Below, one piece after another: positions 1 to 5,088 of a stretch of 10,381 nt of DNA. Source of the DNA: Bacteroidales bacterium. Lineage in GTDB: Bacteria; Bacteroidota; Bacteroidia; Bacteroidales; NBLH01. The stretch lies in the NCBI GenBank assembly GCA_027083715.1, contig JALWNR010000437.1, positions 1 to 10,381 on the forward strand, given 5' to 3'. Made by a program: the position numbers and the translations under genes. The first letter of the stretch is position 1; the number at the start of each line of letters is the position of its first letter. Under the pieces are notes generated by a model, which saw only the letters and a program-made list of their open reading frames with translations, did not search any database and was not told where the DNA came from.

Positions 1-189
1 GATTCTCATAGTAAAACAAACGCACTCAAATTTATTCGCCTTCGGCTCATGAGGCTAAAGGTTGGGTGCCGCTTGAAATTCTCTTCAAGCATCTACTTCG
101 TTACGAATTCCTTGAAATATAATAATATGTCGGCGGAATCCGATGCCTTATATCTGCTTAAAGATAATTTCATGAATTATTGCGGTTAA
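1..189 (+). other. Open frame cut by the left edge, possible repeat-derived DNA
   Basis: Reading from base 1, a 62-codon frame runs without a stop to TAA at 187-189; its start, if any, lies outside the window. The translation ends in SAESDALYLLKDNFMNYCG and matches no family I recognise. The middle is unusually rich in Arg, Lys, Ser and Leu. The DNA carries several short palindromes: CTCATGAG (46-53), GCTTGAA-N6-TTCAAGC (71-90), TTCGT-T-ACGAA (97-107) and GGTTAACC (184-191, over the stop). Such density fits a dispersed intergenic repeat or a decayed mobile-element end better than a normal gene. The opposite strand is also partly open (26- and 28-codon frames), but nothing supports it. It could still be the true 3' end of a + strand gene. 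Confidence 0.2.
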
Positions 190-272
190 CCCTTAATTTG
201 CATTAGTAATTAAGCTATCAAAAATTTTATATTTCGTAAAAAACATTTACTTATCAACAGTCTTCCCCGTTT

Positions 273-379
273 AACCTACAAAATTTTACACTACAGCCTT
301 TTGTATTTGACATGACAGCCTGGTATCATGTCAAACCTTTTTTGCCCATATCAGGGCTTAAAAGTTTTGTAGATAGGTT
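273..379 (+). repeat. Long imperfect inverted repeat enclosing a hairpin, leader of the methyltransferase operon
   Basis: AACC-TACAAAA (273-283) is complementary to TTTTGTA-(gata)-GGTT (365-379), with a four-base bulge. The same TACAAAA (277-283) can instead pair with a second TTTTGTA copy at 299-305. Two mutually exclusive folds are therefore possible, with the 306-335 hairpin lying between the two TTTTGTA copies. This is what an attenuator or conformational switch would look like. However, the arms are short and A/T-rich, so chance is a real alternative. I recognise no known riboswitch class. Confidence 0.3.
306..335. promoter_or_regulatory. 10-bp dyad (operator or weak terminator hairpin)
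   Basis: TTTGACATGA (306-315) and TCATGTCAAA (326-335) are perfect reverse complements separated by 10 bases. The dyad is followed by CC and six T residues (338-343). As DNA, two 10-bp half-sites spaced about two helical turns apart suit a dimeric helix-turn-helix regulator of the downstream methyltransferase gene. As RNA, a hairpin plus T-run could terminate transcription entering from the left, although the stem has only three G/C pairs. The sequence does not decide between these. Confidence 0.4.
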
Positions 380-395
380 GTTTTTTCTTATTTTG
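366..395 (+). promoter_or_regulatory. Candidate Bacteroidota-type promoter for the methyltransferase-reductase pair
   Basis: A TTTG (-33-like) box at 366-369 is followed after 19 bases by TATTTTG (389-395), one base short of the Bacteroidota -7 consensus TAnnTTTG. The spacing fits the known 19-21 bp range. A start of transcription about seven bases downstream would leave a very short leader before the ATG at 409. That is unusual and lowers confidence; a promoter further upstream would instead include the 273-379 structure in the mRNA. Confidence 0.35.
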
Positions 396-408
396 TGAAA
401 AAATAAAG

Positions 409-1020
409 ATGAAAGACTTTTGGAATAACACTTATCGTAACATAAAGTCGGTATATGGGAATGCTCCCAATAATTACTTTAAAAATCAGATACAACATCT
501 TAAAAGAGGAAAAATATTACTACCGGCTGAAGGTGAAGGTAGAAATGCGGTTTTTGCAGCAAACTTAGGTTGGGAAGTTTATGCTTTTGATTTTAGCGAA
601 GAAGCCAAAATTAAAGCAGTTAAAAAAGCAAAAGAAAACAATGTTGTAATTAACTACAAGCTTGGAGACCTTAATAGTTTAAGCTATCCTGAGAACTATT
701 TCGATTGTATTACTTTAATTTATGCACATTTTTCGGCAGATGTAAAATCATTGTACCACAAAAAACTAATTTCTTACCTTAAAAAAGGCGGAATAATTAT
801 TTTTGAAGCTTTTAGTAAAGCTCATGCAGTACTGAACTCAGCAAGTGAAAAACAAAGCGGACCAAGAGACATAAATATGCTATTTTCATTAAAAGAAGTT
901 CAGCAAGACTTTATTGGGTTTGATATAATTGAATTAAAAGAAGAAATTATAAATTTAGACGAAGGTGAACTTCACTTTGGGAAAAGTTCTGTTATCCGGT
1001 TTACTGGCAAAAAGGTTTAA
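409..1020 (+). CDS. Class I SAM-dependent methyltransferase (TehB-like group)
   Basis: The 203-residue protein is a single Rossmann-fold methyltransferase domain, expected to be cytosolic; no signal or membrane segment is visible. The N-terminal pattern FWNNTYRN...VYGNAPNNYF (residues 4-24) resembles the W-x-x-x-Y...YG-x-x-PN entry motif of TehB-like enzymes. Motif I is ILLPAEGEGRNAVFAA (36-51). The acidic residue closing strand 2 is D61 in AFDFSEEA. FDCITLIYAHF (98-108) is the motif IV region, and LKKGGIIIFEAF (124-135) the post-strand-5 segment. Motif I has PAEGEG where DxGCGxG is more usual, which I associate with a Bacteroidota subgroup rather than with loss of function. The substrate is unknown; small molecules such as thiols or tellurite are possible by family. 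The A-rich sequence AAAAAATAAAG precedes the ATG, with no clear Shine-Dalgarno site. An aldo/keto reductase follows after 17 nt, so the two are probably co-transcribed. Confidence 0.88.
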   Translation: MKDFWNNTYRNIKSVYGNAPNNYFKNQIQHLKRGKILLPAEGEGRNAVFAANLGWEVYAFDFSEEAKIKAVKKAKENNVVINYKLGDLNSLSYPENYFDCITLIYAHFSADVKSLYHKKLISYLKKGGIIIFEAFSKAHAVLNSASEKQSGPRDINMLFSLKEVQQDFIGFDIIELKEEIINLDEGELHFGKSSVIRFTGKKV

Positions 1021-1037
1021 AATAAAATTTAATAATT

Positions 1038-2000
1038 ATGAAATACACAAAACTTGGAAAAAACGGACCCGAAATATCAACAGTTGGTTTTGGAGCATGG
1101 GGTATTAGCGGGCAGGACTGGGGAATAACCGATGATAAAATATCAATGTTAGCTCTTCATGAAGCGTTGGATAAAGGAGTTACATTTATCGATACTGCCG
1201 ATACATACGGGTTCGGACATTCCGAAGAATTAATTTCAAAAGTAATTAAAGAACGTGGTAATCCTGATAATTTAGTTATTGCTACAAAAGCAGGTAATGA
1301 TTTTTATCCTTATTTAAAAAATCAGAACAAACATAAAATTACCCCCATAAACCCAAATTATTCAAAAGAGTATTTAATTAGTGCGGCTGAAAAAAGCTTG
1401 AAAAGATTGGGGGTTGAAGCCTTGGATATACTACAACTTCACAGTCCTGATACAGACTTGCTTGAACGTGATGAACCGTGGGAAGCATTAGAAACCTTGA
1501 AAAAACAAGGAAAAATTAAACAAGCAGGCTGGAGTGTTCGCTCATTTATGGAAATAGAACAGGCTTTTATATTAGAACAACATCATGATTTGATTGACGT
1601 AATACAAGTTCGTTATAATTTATTAGAACGCGATGCCGAAAAAGAACTTTTCCCTATGGCTTTAAAATACGAAACCGGAGTTATTATCCGTATTCCGATA
1701 CTTTTTGGTTTGTTGGCAGGTAAATTTAATCGCAACAGCCGTTTTGGAGAAGATGATCATCGATATTTTAATCTTTCCCCTGAAAAATTGAATGATTATT
1801 TGGATAAACTAGACAAAATGAAGCCTTTTTTCAAAAAACACAAAGAGTATAGTTATGCCCAATTAAGTCTTCGGTTCTGTATCGCTCATCCGGCAGCACA
1901 TGTAGTAATTCCGGGAATGAAAACCACCAAACAGGTTGAAGAAAATATAGTTGCTTCTGATTTAGATTTTATCCGTTTTGAAGATTTTCCAAAACTTTAA
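1038..2000 (+). CDS. Aldo/keto reductase, NADPH-dependent
   Basis: The 320-residue protein is a complete (alpha/beta)8-barrel oxidoreductase of normal length, opening with the typical MKYTKLGKNGPEISTVGFG. The catalytic tetrad is intact: D52 and Y57 in FIDTADTYG, K84 in ATKAG, and H135 in LQLHSP. GWSVRS (164-169) lies where the family binds the nicotinamide, and IPGMKTTKQVEEN (291-303) is the usual C-terminal pyrophosphate/2'-phosphate-binding stretch. It should reduce a carbonyl to an alcohol (or the reverse) in the cytosol, preferring NADPH by family; the substrate cannot be read from sequence. It begins 17 nt after the methyltransferase stop, in an A/T-rich gap with no promoter-like boxes, so it is probably the second gene of that operon. 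No frameshift or missing key residue is apparent. Confidence 0.93.
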   Translation: MKYTKLGKNGPEISTVGFGAWGISGQDWGITDDKISMLALHEALDKGVTFIDTADTYGFGHSEELISKVIKERGNPDNLVIATKAGNDFYPYLKNQNKHKITPINPNYSKEYLISAAEKSLKRLGVEALDILQLHSPDTDLLERDEPWEALETLKKQGKIKQAGWSVRSFMEIEQAFILEQHHDLIDVIQVRYNLLERDAEKELFPMALKYETGVIIRIPILFGLLAGKFNRNSRFGEDDHRYFNLSPEKLNDYLDKLDKMKPFFKKHKEYSYAQLSLRFCIAHPAAHVVIPGMKTTKQVEENIVASDLDFIRFEDFPKL

Positions 2001-2008
2001 AAAGATAT

Positions 2009-2052
2009 AATGTAATAGAAATGATGTGCTTATCATTCCAAAATATTACATT
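2009..2052 (+). terminator. Nested stem-loop after the aldo/keto reductase, possible 3' end
   Basis: AATGTAATA (2009-2017) pairs perfectly with TATTACATT (2044-2052). Inside, AATGAT (2020-2025) pairs with ATCATT (2032-2037), leaving a small internal loop and a short apical loop. It starts nine bases after the reductase stop codon, the right place for a terminator or a 3'-end-protecting hairpin. There is no T-run after it and the stems are A/T-rich, so intrinsic termination is doubtful. No sign of a protein-binding motif is recognised. Confidence 0.35.
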
Positions 2053-2139
2053 TACTAACTATTATTTAACATAAGTATAAAATAATTTTATCAGTTTTAT
2101 TAAAAAGTTCATAAAACGATTAGGGTAAATTATTTTTTA

Positions 2140-2170
2140 TTTGTATTCTTTTATACACTTTTTATTTTAG
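2140..2170 (+). promoter_or_regulatory. Candidate Bacteroidota-type promoter for the M16 protease gene
   Basis: TTTG (2140-2143) is followed after exactly 19 bases by TATTTTAG (2163-2170), a seven-of-eight match to TAnnTTTG. Transcription would begin near 2177, giving a leader of about 30 nt before the ATG at 2207, a normal geometry for this phylum. The surrounding region is very A/T-rich, so chance matches are possible. Confidence 0.45.
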
Positions 2171-2206
2171 TAATCACTATTTTTAAACCTTAAATTTAAA
2201 TGAAAA

Positions 2207-5020
2207 ATGAAGAAAACTAAAACACTATCACTATTGTGGCTAATGATTTTTGCCACAGGTTTTGGCCTTTTTGCTCAAACCCAAACTAAAAACGTACCGC
2301 TTGACCCCAAAATCCGTTACGGGAAACTAGACAATGGTTTAACTTATTACATCATGCACAATGAAGAACCCAAAGAACGTGCAAGTTTTTACATTGTGCA
2401 AAACGTAGGAGCCATTCTGGAAAATGATGACCAAAACGGACTGGCGCACTTTCTGGAACATATGGCTTTTAACGGGACTAAAAATTTTCCGGGTAAAGGA
2501 ATTTTAAATTATTTAGAACAATACGGAGTTGCTTTTGGCAGAAATATAAATGCATACACTAATCTGGACGAAACGGTTTACAATTTAAGCAATATTCCTA
2601 CAAAAAAAGAGGCAGTCTTAGACTCTGCATTGTTGGTACTACATGATTGGTCGCACTATTTATTGCTTGAAGATAAAGAAATTGATGCCGAACGTGGAGT
2701 AATTACCGAAGAATGGCGGACACGAAGCGGAGCTTCATTCAGAATGCGTGATAAAATAATGAAAGACCTTTACGTGAACAGTCAATACAGCAAACGCAAC
2801 ATTATTGGCGATATGGATATTATCCAAAACTTTAAATATCAAACACTTCGCGATTATTACCACAAATGGTACAGACCTGATTTACAAGCCATTATTATTG
2901 TTGGAGATATAGATGTAGATCGTATGGAAGCTCAGGTAAAAAAAGTAATGGGCGAAATTCCGATGCCTAAAAATCCTGCCGAAAGAATCTATTATGAACT
3001 ACCGGACAATAAAGGCGCTTTGTATGCTTTGGCTACCGATAAAGAAGCAATGAGCACTTATATCAGTTTACAATTTAAATACGATATTGTTGCGCCAAAA
3101 GACAAAGACATCAGCTATCTGAAAAATTTATATGTAGAAGATTTATTCCGTACCATGATTAGTAACCGCATTAATGAGCGTTTACAAAAAGAAAATCCAC
3201 CTTTTATTTTTGAAGCCATCTATTTTTATCCGGTTGTGCGCACCAAAAATGCGGCTACAATTTATATCGGATTCAAAGAAAACGGCTGGGAAACTGCCCT
3301 GCGCGAAGGCTCCCGTATTGTTGAAAGAGTGCGTGATTACGGATTCACCGAAGGTGAGTTGAAAAGAGCTAAAATGCAACTGGTTCGCAAATTGGAAGAT
3401 CAGTACAAAAAACAAGACAAGCGTAATAACGACAGTTATGCTATGGAAATTAAAGACCACTACCTGATTAACAGTCCGGTACCGGGAGTAAATTATGAAT
3501 TTGAATTTGTAAAGAAAATAATTCCATCAGTAAGTCTTGATGAAGTAAATGCACTGGCAAAACGTTTTTTCACGGATGACAATGTTTTAATTACTGTGTC
3601 CGGACCGGAAAAAGAAGGTGTTTCTTATCCCACAAAAGAGGAGGTATTAAAAATCATTAACGAAGTTAAAAATGAAAAATTAGAGCCTTACAAAGATGAC
3701 TTTAAAGAGCAAGCATTAATCAGTGATTTGGCTCCGGCAGGAAAAATTACAAATACACAGGAAATACCACAATTGGGTGCAAAAGTACTGATATTAAACA
3801 ACGGTATTAAAGTTTTTGTAAAGAAAACTGATTTAGAAAAAGATAAAGTAATGCTAACTGCATACAGCTGGGGTGGTGTTTCAAAAGTAGATGATAAAGA
3901 TGTGCCCAGTGCTGAAATGCTTGGCGGCTTTGTTTCAAATTTTGGAGTTGGTGATTTTTCAGTAGTTGAATTAAGAAAATTACTAACCGGAAAGATTGTA
4001 AAATTAAGTCCCGGACTTGATGATTTAAACGAAAAAATTTCAGGAAATGCATCACCGGCTGATTTAGAAACAATGTTTGAACTTACTTATTTATATTTTA
4101 CCAAGCCACGCTTTGATGAACAATCATTTAATGCACTGAAAGCAAGATATCTGGCATTTGTTCAGAATATGAAAAATGATGTGCGTTTTACTTTTCAGGA
4201 CTCAATAAGTGCGATTATGTCTAATCACAGCCCACGTGTTTATTCATTAGGCGAAGATATGATTAATTCACTTGATTTTAACGCGATGAAAACCATCTAT
4301 CAGCAGCGTTTTAATAATCCCGGCGATTTTTTCTTTGTAATCAGCGGTAATTTTGACGAAGCAAAACTGAACAGCTATATTGAAAAATATATTGCTTCCT
4401 TAAAAGCAAGTCCCGAAAATGAAACTTATACTGACCGTGGAGTACGTCCGCCGGCAAGCGAAACCACAGTACATTTTCAGCGCGAAATGGCTACTCCTAA
4501 GGCTTCGGTATTTGTAGCTTTTGTTAAAGAAGATAAGTATTCGGAAAAAGGAGCTATTTACCTTAACGTGATTTCAAAATTACTAAGTAAAAAATACATC
4601 GATGAAATTCGTGAGAAAGAAGGAGGTACTTATGGTGTAGGAGTTCGTGCCGGTTTAGAAAAACGACCTTATGAAAATGCCCGCTTGAATTTGATGTTTG
4701 ATTGTGATGCTGAAAAAATGGAAAAACTAAAAGGTATTGCCCTTGACGAAATAGAAAAACTTAAAAAAGGAGCAATTGATGAAACCGATCTTTCGGAAGC
4801 AAAACAAAACCTTTTGAAAGAACGTGGTGAAAAGGTACAGAAACTTTCTTTCTGGCACAACAGATTATTGCATTACGGAACTGATAATGAGTTTTTAATG
4901 ACTGATAAAGAATACAAAGATTTTGTAAACTCTATCAATGCTAAAACCATTACTAAAGTGGCAAAGAAGTTCTTTAAAGATGCAACAAAAATTGAAATAG
5001 TAATGACACCGAAAAAATAA
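2207..5020 (+). CDS. Secreted M16 zinc metalloprotease, two-domain PqqL/pitrilysin type
   Basis: The 937-residue protein has a lipid-free type I signal peptide: a Lys-rich start, a hydrophobic core to about residue 21, and likely cleavage after LFA at A23, leaving Q24. The product should therefore act in the periplasm. The zinc site is the inverted motif HFLEH (H81, E84, H85; E84 is the catalytic base). The third ligand is E162 in AERGVITEE, 77 residues after H85 as in pitrilysin. Residues about 30-480 form the active half and about 510-937 the second, non-metal half. The second half carries the R802/Y809 pair in IREKEGGTYGVG, typical of the substrate-clamping C-terminal M16 domain. Length and architecture match E. 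coli PqqL (about 930 aa), a single-chain clam-shell protease. In this phylum the substrate is unknown; peptide degradation in the envelope is the reasonable inference. No pqqA-like peptide, PQQ gene or TonB receptor is adjacent. The ATG at 2207 is chosen because it opens the signal peptide; the ATG at 2200 is out of frame. It has its own promoter and a strong terminator, so it appears monocistronic. Confidence 0.93.
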   Translation: MKKTKTLSLLWLMIFATGFGLFAQTQTKNVPLDPKIRYGKLDNGLTYYIMHNEEPKERASFYIVQNVGAILENDDQNGLAHFLEHMAFNGTKNFPGKGILNYLEQYGVAFGRNINAYTNLDETVYNLSNIPTKKEAVLDSALLVLHDWSHYLLLEDKEIDAERGVITEEWRTRSGASFRMRDKIMKDLYVNSQYSKRNIIGDMDIIQNFKYQTLRDYYHKWYRPDLQAIIIVGDIDVDRMEAQVKKVMGEIPMPKNPAERIYYELPDNKGALYALATDKEAMSTYISLQFKYDIVAPKDKDISYLKNLYVEDLFRTMISNRINERLQKENPPFIFEAIYFYPVVRTKNAATIYIGFKENGWETALREGSRIVERVRDYGFTEGELKRAKMQLVRKLEDQYKKQDKRNNDSYAMEIKDHYLINSPVPGVNYEFEFVKKIIPSVSLDEVNALAKRFFTDDNVLITVSGPEKEGVSYPTKEEVLKIINEVKNEKLEPYKDDFKEQALISDLAPAGKITNTQEIPQLGAKVLILNNGIKVFVKKTDLEKDKVMLTAYSWGGVSKVDDKDVPSAEMLGGFVSNFGVGDFSVVELRKLLTGKIVKLSPGLDDLNEKISGNASPADLETMFELTYLYFTKPRFDEQSFNALKARYLAFVQNMKNDVRFTFQDSISAIMSNHSPRVYSLGEDMINSLDFNAMKTIYQQRFNNPGDFFFVISGNFDEAKLNSYIEKYIASLKASPENETYTDRGVRPPASETTVHFQREMATPKASVFVAFVKEDKYSEKGAIYLNVISKLLSKKYIDEIREKEGGTYGVGVRAGLEKRPYENARLNLMFDCDAEKMEKLKGIALDEIEKLKKGAIDETDLSEAKQNLLKERGEKVQKLSFWHNRLLHYGTDNEFLMTDKEYKDFVNSINAKTITKVAKKFFKDATKIEIVMTPKK

Positions 5021-5032
5021 GAATAGTTTAAT

Positions 5033-5077
5033 AAAACCCGTAAAAGCAGAATTTTTACTTGCTTTTACGGGTTTTTT
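5033..5077. terminator. Bidirectional intrinsic terminator between convergent genes
   Basis: AAAACCCGTAAAAGCA (5033-5048) pairs perfectly with TGCTTTTACGGGTTTT (5060-5075). This is a 16-bp stem with an 11-base loop, followed on + by T residues to 5077. On the minus strand the stem ends in TTTT followed by ATT. It sits 12 nt after the protease stop and 13 nt beyond the polA stop (minus strand), so it can end both convergent transcripts. Confidence 0.9.
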
Positions 5078-5088
5078 AGTAGCCTGAA

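Noticed and set aside
307..329. Sigma-70-like TTGACA ... TATCAT upstream of the methyltransferase
   Set aside because: The spacer is only 11 bases, too short for a functional -35/-10 pair, and the boxes are parts of the 306-335 dyad.
2021..2074. 17-codon ORF in the gap before the protease gene
   Set aside because: It is very short, lies inside the nested stem-loop, and has no ribosome binding site or notable composition.
2200..2220. Upstream ATG giving a 6-residue frame overlapping the protease start
   Set aside because: It is out of frame with the protease and terminates at once; A-rich starts often create such ATGs by chance.
3182..3460. Antisense and out-of-frame ORFs inside the M16 protease gene (also 3174-3362, 3807-4073, 4669-4860)
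   Set aside because: All lie inside one continuous, motif-complete protease frame and show no family similarity or start context of their own.
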